A DNA stretch of 42,913 nt from Gammaproteobacteria bacterium. GTDB taxonomy: Bacteria; Pseudomonadota; Gammaproteobacteria; DSM-16500. Of the stretch, positions 36,346 to 42,913 are shown in pieces. The stretch is taken from assembly GCA_013287745.1 (NCBI GenBank), contig JABDDF010000014.1, positions 1 to 42,913 on the forward strand. The letters are read 5' to 3'. A model generated the notes under the pieces. It saw nothing but the letters and a program-made list of their open reading frames with translations, ran no database searches and was not told the DNA's origin. A program made the position numbers and the translations under genes. The stretch's first letter is position 1. Each line of letters opens with the position of its first letter.

Positions 36346-36909
36346 ATGACTCAGCGAATGATTACTTTTAAATTTCTCACTGAAGCCGATTTACCACTTG
36401 TGTGTAATTGGTTTCAAAAGCCACATATTAAACAATGGTACGCTTGTGGCGAAAATTATACCCTGGATATGATTAGAGAAAAATATCTACCTAGAATACT
36501 ACATCCTGAATCAATACCTAACTTTATTATTTACGCTGACAATACACCGATTGGCTATTTTCAACTTTACCATGTAAAAGATTTTCTTCCTGATGGGGTG
36601 GCGGACTATCATCACCCACTATTTGATGATTTCAAAGCAGATGAAATTGCTGGGATTGACATGTTTATCGCGGATGAAGATTATCTTCGCAAAGGTTATG
36701 CAACATTAATCTTAGTGCAATTCATCAAAGAATATGTGCAAGGTAAATTTACTCTTTTAGTGACAGATCCCTTAAAGATAAATGAAAATGCCATTCGATT
36801 TTTTGAGAAGAATGGGTTTAAAAAATTACTGCCTCAGCCGTCTCAGACAGTTAATGAGCTTCTCGTGCTGCATGTCGCTAGGGATAAGGAGTCAAGTGCC
36901 GACACCTAG
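36346..36909 (+). CDS. GNAT acetyltransferase resembling AAC(6')-Ib
   Basis: Acetyltransferase of 187 residues whose pattern follows the aminoglycoside 6'-N-acetyltransferase group: FLTEADLPLVCNWFQKPHI at the start (compare the N-terminus of AAC(6')-Ib), YLPRILHPESIPNFIIYADN, PIGYFQLYHV, GIDMFIADEDYLRKGYATL as the acetyl-CoA loop, TDPLKINENAIRFFEKNGF near the end. The pattern is shared also by siderophore-biosynthesis and uncharacterised acetyltransferases, so resistance activity is only a possibility. The ribosome-binding site is weak; a second ATG lies four codons in. It is convergent with the BlaR1-like gene across 139 bases. Confidence 0.75.
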   Translation: MTQRMITFKFLTEADLPLVCNWFQKPHIKQWYACGENYTLDMIREKYLPRILHPESIPNFIIYADNTPIGYFQLYHVKDFLPDGVADYHHPLFDDFKADEIAGIDMFIADEDYLRKGYATLILVQFIKEYVQGKFTLLVTDPLKINENAIRFFEKNGFKKLLPQPSQTVNELLVLHVARDKESSADT

Positions 36910-36969
36910 CAACTGGGGTTCAAAAGAGCTTAATTTAACGCAACTATTCCTTTATTATTTACTAATATC

Positions 36970-36999
36970 AATGGTGCTATTTCCTAAGTTAGCACCATT
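36970..36999. terminator. Hairpin between the convergent AAC(6')-like and BlaR1-like genes
   Basis: Perfect 10-base stem AATGGTGCTA / TAGCACCATT around a 10-base loop. There is no T-tract on either side, so it is only a possible bidirectional terminator. It is the only structure I see in this gap. Confidence 0.35.
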
Positions 37000-37048
37000 A
37001 AGGCCTGATCCCGTTACTTCTGTCCATCGACGCATGCGACTATCTCCA

Positions 37049-38317
37049 TCATTGTCTTTTAGCTAGCACGTGCATTTCATATGCATGTCCGGCATCGGAA
37101 ATTCTAATCGTAGCTTCTTGATTGGGAGTAACAATAATTTCCGGCTTAGAACGTATTTTGTCTTTGCCATTCTGAATTTGAATGTCATAATTAATTTTAA
37201 TGTCACCATTTTCCCCTGACATCGCAATATTTCTTGCAATTAACTGCAGCTTAAGACTATTACCAGACATAGAAATTTGCTTGTCTTTAGTGGTCATTCG
37301 ATCAGATATAAAAATAGATGCTTGCTGATTAGAATGAGCAATAATATGAGGCGATGAAACAAGCTCTCCGTCCATATAAATTTTAGATACAATATCAAAA
37401 ACAGTCTTTTTTTCTGTAATTCCACTTGCCATCGCAATTGCGGCTGAACCTGCCAATAAAAGAATCCCACCGCATATTGATGTTAAAAGCGGACGTTTAA
37501 TGGTTTTTGATTTCATAGCTAAAAATCTCCGTTTCAATGTTGAATCAGTTATATTGGTAAAAATTAAATTTTGAGGTTGAACATATGTCATTGCTAATAG
37601 TAGATTGCCGTATTCTTTAATGCCCGCAGTTGTTTCAGCACACGTTTTCTCATCACATAAAATTTCTATCTCTAGCTCAAACCGTCGATGAAGATAATAA
37701 GACCAGGGCATAAAAAATAACACTGCTTGCGCAAAGAGAGAGACAACTTTCCATAGAGAATCATTCTGTCTTACATGGTTTTTTTCATGGGATAAGCTCA
37801 TTTGGATTTCTCTTTGCGTCCATCTTGCTTCGAAATCTGAGGGAAAATAAATTTTTGCTGTTGGCAATCCAAAACTTAATGGACTTTTAATATGTTCATT
37901 AATAAAAACAGATTGCCCCTGAATGATTGTAGGGATTGAATCAGATAACTGCCTTTTCGCACTTAAATAGGAAAGCAATATTCGCAATAGCATTGCGAAA
38001 ACACCTAGTCCATACGCATTAACAATATAAAATGACCAATAAACTTGAGATTCAGGAAATGGAATATGCATAAGATGTGCAGGCAATTGATTGATGAATT
38101 GACTATGCAATGTGATTTCAAGCCTACTCCATGAAAATAATTTTAAAAAGTAAAAAATAAATGGGGAAATTCCAATCATTACAAAATTTATTTTTAGAAC
38201 AGTAATTTTTTGTTTTGATGCGACATTGGCTAAATCCAGTATATGAAGCACTAACACTGTGATGAAACTCAATCCTGCCAAGGAAAGTAAAAAAATAAGA
38301 TACGAGTAGCAGTTCAT
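37049..38317 (-). CDS. BlaR1/MecR1-type M56 membrane metallopeptidase, no penicillin-sensor domain
   Basis: Membrane protein of 422 residues with four helices in the first 280 residues and a cytoplasmic-side zinc peptidase site HEKNH (HExxH, residues 177-181), plus a downstream Glu-rich LEIEILCDEKTC segment. In BlaR1 this domain is activated to cause cleavage of the partner repressor BlaI. Staphylococcal BlaR1 (about 585 residues) carries a C-terminal penicillin-binding sensor; here residues 300-422 lack an SxxK site and instead hold two similar segments, DGELVSSPHIIAHSNQQASI and SKPEIIVTPNQEATIRISD, each a likely small beta domain. The signal sensed is therefore unknown. The gene starts 2 bases after the BlaI-type gene, with AAGGA as ribosome-binding site inside it. 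Confidence 0.83.
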   Translation of the reverse strand: MNCYSYLIFLLSLAGLSFITVLVLHILDLANVASKQKITVLKINFVMIGISPFIFYFLKLFSWSRLEITLHSQFINQLPAHLMHIPFPESQVYWSFYIVNAYGLGVFAMLLRILLSYLSAKRQLSDSIPTIIQGQSVFINEHIKSPLSFGLPTAKIYFPSDFEARWTQREIQMSLSHEKNHVRQNDSLWKVVSLFAQAVLFFMPWSYYLHRRFELEIEILCDEKTCAETTAGIKEYGNLLLAMTYVQPQNLIFTNITDSTLKRRFLAMKSKTIKRPLLTSICGGILLLAGSAAIAMASGITEKKTVFDIVSKIYMDGELVSSPHIIAHSNQQASIFISDRMTTKDKQISMSGNSLKLQLIARNIAMSGENGDIKINYDIQIQNGKDKIRSKPEIIVTPNQEATIRISDAGHAYEMHVLAKRQ

Positions 38318-38319
38318 TT

Positions 38320-38691
38320 CTAATCCTTTAAAAGCTCTTTTAATTTCGCCATTTCAACTTCATTGAGTTGTTCATTTTCAACCAAATTTAAAACCAACTT
38401 ACCTGGACTACCATCAAAAAGACGCTTCGCTATTCTTTTCACTTCGGAAATCAGAAATTTTTTCTGTTGAAGAATTGGCAAATAGGCAAAAGCTTTCCCA
38501 TTTTTTTGATGTTTGATATAGCCCTTTTTCTCCATCGTTTGAACCAAAGTAAGGAGAGATGTATAAGCAGGTTTAGGTGTCCGGTGAAGGCAAGCCAAAA
38601 TATCCGATACCTTGAGGGGTGCCTGCGCCCACAAGACTTGCATTACTTCGAATTCGTTTTCAGTTAATCCAGGCTGTCGTGGTCTTGGCAT
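38320..38691 (-). CDS. BlaI/MecI-type transcriptional repressor
   Basis: Winged-helix repressor of 123 residues in the BlaI/MecI/CopY family. The N-terminal DNA-binding domain reads LTENEFEVMQVLWAQAPLKV and AYTSLLTLVQTMEKKGYIKH, followed by the wing KNGKAFAYLPI, and a C-terminal dimerisation helix region (VLNLVENEQLNEVEMAKLKELL). Typical members are inactivated by cleavage by the M56 partner, encoded directly downstream. I chose the ATG at 38691; an ATG at 38703 directly abuts the palindrome of the presumed operator and leaves no room for a ribosome-binding site. Targets besides its own operon are unknown. Confidence 0.87.
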   Translation of the reverse strand: MPRPRQPGLTENEFEVMQVLWAQAPLKVSDILACLHRTPKPAYTSLLTLVQTMEKKGYIKHQKNGKAFAYLPILQQKKFLISEVKRIAKRLFDGSPGKLVLNLVENEQLNEVEMAKLKELLKD

Positions 38692-38703
38692 AAAACATCT
38701 CAT

Positions 38704-38747
38704 CTACTAATTAGGTAGTAGAATAGACCAATGAAAATAAAATGCAA
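38704..38747 (-). promoter_or_regulatory. Promoter and operator candidate of the blaI-blaR1 operon
   Basis: On the minus strand TTGCAT (38742-38747) and TATTCT (38720-38725) are spaced by 16 bases. An inverted repeat CTACTA-N6-TAGTAG at 38704-38721 covers the presumed transcription start and part of the -10, where a repressor would block transcription. CTAC/GTAG half-sites resemble the TACA/TGTA boxes bound by BlaI-family proteins. Confidence 0.55.
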
Positions 38748-38764
38748 CTAATTAATTAAATAAC

Positions 38765-38846
38765 AGGGTCAGGTTTGCACAATTGCACATTGACACAGCC
38801 AATGTTAGATGTTTTATTCTATGTGCAATTGTGCAAGCCTGACCCT
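38765..38846. repeat. R4 palindromic element (REP-like)
   Basis: Arms AGGGTCAGGTTTGCACAATT-GCACAT (38765-38790) and its complement (38821-38846), 26 bases with one mismatch, around a 30-base loop. It sits between the blaI promoter and the 3' end of the APH-like gene, ending 12 bases from that gene's stop codon. Its form resembles REP sequences mobilised by IS200-type transposases; no transposase is nearby. Confidence 0.8.
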
Positions 38847-38858
38847 ATTACTTTTCTG

Positions 38859-39863
38859 TTACTTTTGCATCGATATTTTAACTAAGTCAGGAATCAATAC
38901 TTCCAATCTCTTCATCGACATCAAAGACGTATTAATTTCTTCTGTTGCCGTATCCTTTTCTCCCTGAATATCACTAGTACAGGCCAATTTGATATTATAA
39001 AGTATCCAGTTTACTGCACTTCCAACCAGGCTATATAAAGCAGCATCTACATGATTTATATTTAACATGCGTCCCGATTCGAGGTATGTACGCAACATAT
39101 GAGTGTAAATTTGCAGTGAAACATCTTTTGTATCCATTCCACTCCAACTCAGACTCGTACGCACAATTTCGCGAGTTGGATTCAATTTCCGCACAGATTC
39201 CCAATCAATTAAAATCGGTTGACCTGATTTATCCCAGAGGACATTGAGTTGGTCCAAATCGCCATGCGTCACAACCGTATCTTCTAATAACAAAGGGACA
39301 GCAGCTAGGTAACTATCATACATAGATAGGATAAAACTTTGATTTTCTTTTAACATTTTTGCAAATGGACATTTACAAGATACTGCCCTATCAATCGCTT
39401 CTACAATGCCGTCATTAGAATGGATATCAACGTGAGGCACCTCACTCAGTCCGCTCATATTGATGTTGTGCAGCTTTGCTATCATTTCGGCAATCTTGAG
39501 AGCATGAGTTTCTGAAATTTCATTTCGAGCTAATGTATATCCTTCTGCCCAGGGGTAAACTAAATAACCGGTGTTTTCGATGATATGAAGATGCTTTCCT
39601 GATTTCTTAATTGCAGAGACTGCTGGAATCCCTTGTTGTGCAAATCGATAAGCAATAGTTTCGCTTAACTCGTATTTAGTGATTATCCTTTCACTTTTTA
39701 AATCAATGACTGGCGCAAGCTGTTTGATGGCATAACTGCCCTTATCAGTATTAACTCGCCACATAAAGGATCCTCCTCGGCAACCGTAAACGCTTGTCAC
39801 AGTTCCTTCGGGCAATCCGAGTTTCAACTCAGTACAAATAAATTTTAAGTGGTGTTGGTTCAT
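38859..39863 (-). CDS. Aminoglycoside phosphotransferase-like kinase (APH fold)
   Basis: Small-molecule kinase of 334 residues with an APH fold. The N-lobe Lys is in YAIKQLAPV; the catalytic loop is VVTHGDLDQLNVLWD (Brenner HxDxxxxN) near 200, and the metal-binding Asp is in ILIDWES. This superfamily includes aminoglycoside and macrolide kinases, homoserine kinase II and choline kinases, so the substrate is open. Its start overlaps the stop of the class-C-like hydrolase gene (ATGA), implying a coupled pair: a secreted serine hydrolase and a cytoplasmic kinase. Confidence 0.8.
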   Translation of the reverse strand: MNQHHLKFICTELKLGLPEGTVTSVYGCRGGSFMWRVNTDKGSYAIKQLAPVIDLKSERIITKYELSETIAYRFAQQGIPAVSAIKKSGKHLHIIENTGYLVYPWAEGYTLARNEISETHALKIAEMIAKLHNINMSGLSEVPHVDIHSNDGIVEAIDRAVSCKCPFAKMLKENQSFILSMYDSYLAAVPLLLEDTVVTHGDLDQLNVLWDKSGQPILIDWESVRKLNPTREIVRTSLSWSGMDTKDVSLQIYTHMLRTYLESGRMLNINHVDAALYSLVGSAVNWILYNIKLACTSDIQGEKDTATEEINTSLMSMKRLEVLIPDLVKISMQK

Positions 39864-41128
39864 TCTATTTTCTCACCTAAATTGCAATACTTCGGCAGCG
39901 CATTTTTATGCTGATATGTCTTAACAAGATCTTTTACTACATCCGAGCTATTGAGTACATTAAAAACATCACTAGCAATTTTTGTAAAGACAAGTTGTTG
40001 CTTTGGCTTGACGTTATACATTAATACTATTTTTATCCCATTACATGGATTATACGCATAGAAAGATTCATACCCAGGCGTTCCACCAGCATGTACCCAT
40101 GTAAATCCAAAGTCTTTAAAATAGACTAATCCAATTCCCGAACCTGACCCTATTTCAGTTAATGATTTTTGTTTGACTACTTTTGACAAATTTAATTTTG
40201 AAAGGTTGATAGGTTTTGCATTTTCTTCCGATATGATTGCCATCATATCTTCCAGATATTTATAACTTATAACTCTTTTAGCAAAAAGTTGGTTCAACCA
40301 GTCTGTAATATCGTGAGGTGTTGAGATCAATGCACCATCAGATTGAGAAAACATACTGAAAAATGTTACGTCCGTGTTATATCCGAATGTTCCATCTCGG
40401 TTATATCCATGTGCCATTTTGCTTATGGCATCTTTTGGATAACCAGATGACGAATAAAATGTATTATTCAAGTTATATTGATGCAAATATTGATTGAATA
40501 CTTGTTGAATTGATTTATTCATAACTTTTTCAATGATCAAGCCTAACAATATATAATCCGTATTTGTATATCTATAGTGTTGTCCCGGCTTTGAAAGGTC
40601 AGGATGTTGATAAGCCATATTGGCTAGCTCATCAAGTGACCAGTATTTATAGAGATTTTTTCGCAATTTATTATCAAAATCTTTCCCGTGCGTGTAGTTG
40701 TAAACACCGCTCGTATGATTTAATAAATTTTTAACCGTGATGTCTTTCCATCTAGGATACTGAGGAAACCAGTCTGCCAATTTACTATTGAGACTAATTT
40801 TGCTTTCTTCAATCAATTTAAATATAATTGTTGCAGTAAATGTTTTGGTAATACTTCCGATTTGGAACAACGTATTTGCGGTAATTTTTTTCTTTCCTGA
40901 TAAAGCATCATAACCGCTAACATAATCCTTCGTTTTATTTTTTTCTGATAATTGGATGCTAACGGATAAAGCTGGCAAATGATATTTAATACGATCACGA
41001 TCAAGAATAGTTTGAATTTTATCATCCAAAATGCGTTCGCCATTTGAATGAAAAGCATACGTACCACAATGAATACAACATAAAAATACCATGATTAAAA
41101 GTTGAATGCGTTTATTTCCAGTAATCAT
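39860..41128 (-). CDS. Secreted class-C beta-lactamase-like serine hydrolase
   Basis: Serine hydrolase of the class C beta-lactamase/DD-peptidase family, 422 residues, with a signal peptide (RIQLLIMVFLCCIHCGTYAF). The nucleophile motif SITK is in FQIGSITKTFT near residue 93, YTN in HYRYTNTDYILL near 188, and HAGGTPGYESF stands for the KTG-type box. A pocket with these motifs can hydrolyse beta-lactams, but most family members are peptidases or esterases. The start at the ATG 41128 was preferred to the TTG two codons upstream. It forms an overlapping pair with the APH-like kinase. Confidence 0.83.
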   Translation of the reverse strand: MITGNKRIQLLIMVFLCCIHCGTYAFHSNGERILDDKIQTILDRDRIKYHLPALSVSIQLSEKNKTKDYVSGYDALSGKKKITANTLFQIGSITKTFTATIIFKLIEESKISLNSKLADWFPQYPRWKDITVKNLLNHTSGVYNYTHGKDFDNKLRKNLYKYWSLDELANMAYQHPDLSKPGQHYRYTNTDYILLGLIIEKVMNKSIQQVFNQYLHQYNLNNTFYSSSGYPKDAISKMAHGYNRDGTFGYNTDVTFFSMFSQSDGALISTPHDITDWLNQLFAKRVISYKYLEDMMAIISEENAKPINLSKLNLSKVVKQKSLTEIGSGSGIGLVYFKDFGFTWVHAGGTPGYESFYAYNPCNGIKIVLMYNVKPKQQLVFTKIASDVFNVLNSSDVVKDLVKTYQHKNALPKYCNLGEKIE

Positions 41129-41224
41129 AGTCAAAAGCCCACCTAGGCACAGTTATACTTGTCGAAATTAATTTCATATTCCTTCCATTTCATCAATAAA
41201 CCTTTGCAGTTGAATAGTCACACG

Positions 41225-42289
41225 TTATTGCTGTGTATCTAAAATTTCACCAAATATTATAGCCTCAAGATTTGTAAAAAATTCTTGTGAACGTAGATCA
41301 AAAATATCATTATTGCTAAGCACAACTATGTTCAAATTTTTCGATAAGAAGTGAAAAAGATAAGCAGAGAAACTACCAATACCACCTCCATGCCCAAGTG
41401 TTAATTCATTATTATAATTAGGATTAACAACTAGACCATATCCATATGATGATCCTTTTTGCGGCCAGTAATCCCACCCGGTTTGTACTATCGGCGTTTG
41501 CATTAAATTCCATAATTCATCATTTAACAATATTTTATTATGTAATCCATTATTAAATAGAAAGAGGTCGCGTGAAGTAGAGCGTATGTTTCCACTACCA
41601 AATGCCCAAGATAAATCATAAGGGGATTTAAATGGGGAAAGCTGACCCAACTCAAGCGTATAACCAATTGCTTGATTTATTTTAATTGAACCATCATCAA
41701 CGTAACTATTGCGCATTCCCAGTGGATCAAAAATATATTTATGCAGAAATTCTGCGTAACTCATGCCTGAAACTTTCTCAATAATACAAGCAAGAATCGT
41801 GTAATTTAAATTACTATAATTAAACTTTGCTCCAGGCTCATATTCCAGTTTTAGCTGTTTAATTATATTAACTAATTGAGTCAGATTAATTGGTTTTGTC
41901 TGGTCTGCAAATGGAATGCGTTCCATTCTGTTTGTTATGCCTGATGTCATGGATGAGAGATGATGGATTGTAATTTCGTCCCCTCTTGGAAAATCAGACA
42001 GATACAAGCTTAATTTATTATTTAATTGCAGGTGTCCCTGCTCTAACAATTTTAAAATTGCAACGGAGGTAAATATTTTGGTAATCGATGCAATTCTAAA
42101 AGCAGTATTTAATTGATTTAATTCGCCCGTTCCCAGATTTGCATAACCATACCCTTTATTAAATAATACGGCACCTTGATGAGCAAGTAGAATGGTACCA
42201 GAAAAATTACAATTAGCTGCCAATGTATCCATGCGTGAGTTAAGGTGTTCTGCAACGAATTTAGATTGATCTATACTTTCTATATTCAT
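41225..42289 (-). CDS. Class-C beta-lactamase-like serine hydrolase without signal peptide
   Basis: Paralogue-like protein of 354 residues with SITK in FRIASITKIFTSVAIL near residue 68, YSN in FNYSNLNYTILA near 150 and HGGGIGSFSAYL near 300. It differs from the neighbour by lacking any N-terminal signal peptide (MNIESIDQSKFVAEHL), so it is expected in the cytoplasm unless the start is misplaced. It is probably an esterase or peptidase of the same fold. It lies 97 bases before the start of the secreted hydrolase gene, on the same strand, in an AT-rich stretch. Confidence 0.8.
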   Translation of the reverse strand: MNIESIDQSKFVAEHLNSRMDTLAANCNFSGTILLAHQGAVLFNKGYGYANLGTGELNQLNTAFRIASITKIFTSVAILKLLEQGHLQLNNKLSLYLSDFPRGDEITIHHLSSMTSGITNRMERIPFADQTKPINLTQLVNIIKQLKLEYEPGAKFNYSNLNYTILACIIEKVSGMSYAEFLHKYIFDPLGMRNSYVDDGSIKINQAIGYTLELGQLSPFKSPYDLSWAFGSGNIRSTSRDLFLFNNGLHNKILLNDELWNLMQTPIVQTGWDYWPQKGSSYGYGLVVNPNYNNELTLGHGGGIGSFSAYLFHFLSKNLNIVVLSNNDIFDLRSQEFFTNLEAIIFGEILDTQQ

Positions 42290-42459
42290 GAATAACGATC
42301 CTTAATCTTATAAATCCTCGGCCAGAAACAAATGATGTAAATTTGATCGCCCTGAATTTCCAAAACAGCTTCATTAAGGAACAATACCATCGCCAATCTG
42401 CTGTGGTCTCAATAGCCGGAGCGTTATGATTGGTACCGGAAAATCAAGTAATATTGGTT

Positions 42460-42913
42460 TCATATTGAAATACTCATTATAGACACACGATGACCAAACA
42501 ACTCATCATCTCCGATGTGCTTCCACCCTAATCTGGCATACCAGTCAGGAATGGTTGGGTCAAAAGCCAATAAATATAAAATTTGATGACCGAAATTCTT
42601 TGCTTGATTTTTTACTGTATTGATAAGTGCCTCACCGATTTTTTGCCCCCGATATTCTGGATGCACAACTAGACTGCCTAGCCTGGGAGCAACGCCAGGA
42701 CGAATGCCATCTGTTTCTCGCAGGCAGGCCATGCCAACTGCCTGCCCGTTTAGCAGTGCCATAAATGCCATTGGCATCTTATTATGATTCAAATGTTCAA
42801 CAAGCTTTTGCTTCGCCTTTTCAATCGAAGCATCAGGTGACCAATGTCGGCTAATTTCTTCATACCAAAGCTTAGCAAGAACAGGAATATGATTCTGACA
42901 ATCGACGAGAAGC
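42460..42913 (-). CDS. GNAT acetyltransferase (5' end outside window)
   Basis: C-terminal part of a GNAT acetyltransferase. The reading frame is open to the window edge without a stop: upstream of the first possible start the frame encodes LWYEEISRHWSPDASIEKAK, so the gene continues past base 42913. The acetyl-CoA motif is LVVHPEYRGQKIGEALINTV, and PDWYARLGWKHIGDDELFGHR gives the usual C-terminal part. The target is unknown. The 170 bases between it and the serine hydrolase gene hold no evident feature. Confidence 0.82.
   Translation of the reverse strand, partial: LLVDCQNHIPVLAKLWYEEISRHWSPDASIEKAKQKLVEHLNHNKMPMAFMALLNGQAVGMACLRETDGIRPGVAPRLGSLVVHPEYRGQKIGEALINTVKNQAKNFGHQILYLLAFDPTIPDWYARLGWKHIGDDELFGHRVSIMSISI

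Noticed and set aside
38859-39863. Homoserine kinase (thrB2) assignment for the APH-like gene
   Set aside because: The fold is compatible but there are no threonine-pathway neighbours, so only the superfamily was stated.

Overview
The window reads as a chromosome segment of a low-GC, probably host-associated gammaproteobacterium of the Legionellales/Coxiellaceae type. The evidence is the metY-rimP-nusA-infB-rbfA-truB order typical of gammaproteobacteria, a Com1-like pair of DsbA proteins, a Kdo hydroxylase, an ankyrin-repeat protein, short intergenic spaces and frequent A/T-ending codons. The assignment is an inference; no rRNA or species marker is present. No rRNA operon, CRISPR array, transposase or prophage was seen.

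Region 1 (1-9.8 kb) is mostly housekeeping and envelope: the end of a ZIP metal transporter, malate dehydrogenase, HemW, a small outer-membrane barrel protein, TrmB and RsgA, the CCA-adding enzyme, two tandem DsbA/Com1-like thiol oxidoreductases and a secreted M28 aminopeptidase. Region 2 (9.9-18.1 kb) has a Kdo hydroxylase, an ankyrin-repeat protein and, on the minus strand, the initiator tRNA followed by rimP-nusA-infB-rbfA-truB. Here truB is followed by the ankyrin gene, not by rpsO-pnp. Region 3 (18.2-25 kb) has a three-domain MFS/acyltransferase/acyl-ACP synthetase (Aas type) and a NitT/TauT-type ABC transporter whose substrate-binding protein is absent; an orphan signal peptide lies where it might have been. 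Region 4 (25.2-30 kb) has a pteridine reductase, a MidA-type methyltransferase, a PTPS/QueD-family protein with Glu in place of the catalytic Cys, a membrane protein, an AspA/AstE-type metallohydrolase and an L,D-transpeptidase.

Region 5 (30.1-42.9 kb) is an accessory-looking stretch: four GNAT domains (one fused to GrpB, one resembling AAC(6')-Ib), a PIF1-like helicase, a Bcr/CflA-type efflux pump, a BlaI-BlaR1-type regulator pair, an APH-like kinase, two class-C beta-lactamase-like serine hydrolases and one unknown protein. It looks like a chromosomal resistome-type neighbourhood, although no gene in it can be called a resistance determinant from sequence alone.

Four families of non-coding inverted repeats are scattered through the window. 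R1 is a hairpin with C-rich and G-rich arms that lies within 10 bases of the stop codon of three plus-strand genes, each at a convergent gene junction. R2 is a perfect 58-base inverted repeat between rbfA and truB. R3 is a family with repeated CGTCGTT units. R4 is a 26-base-arm palindrome between blaI and the APH-like gene. They probably act as terminators, as non-autonomous mobile elements, or both.
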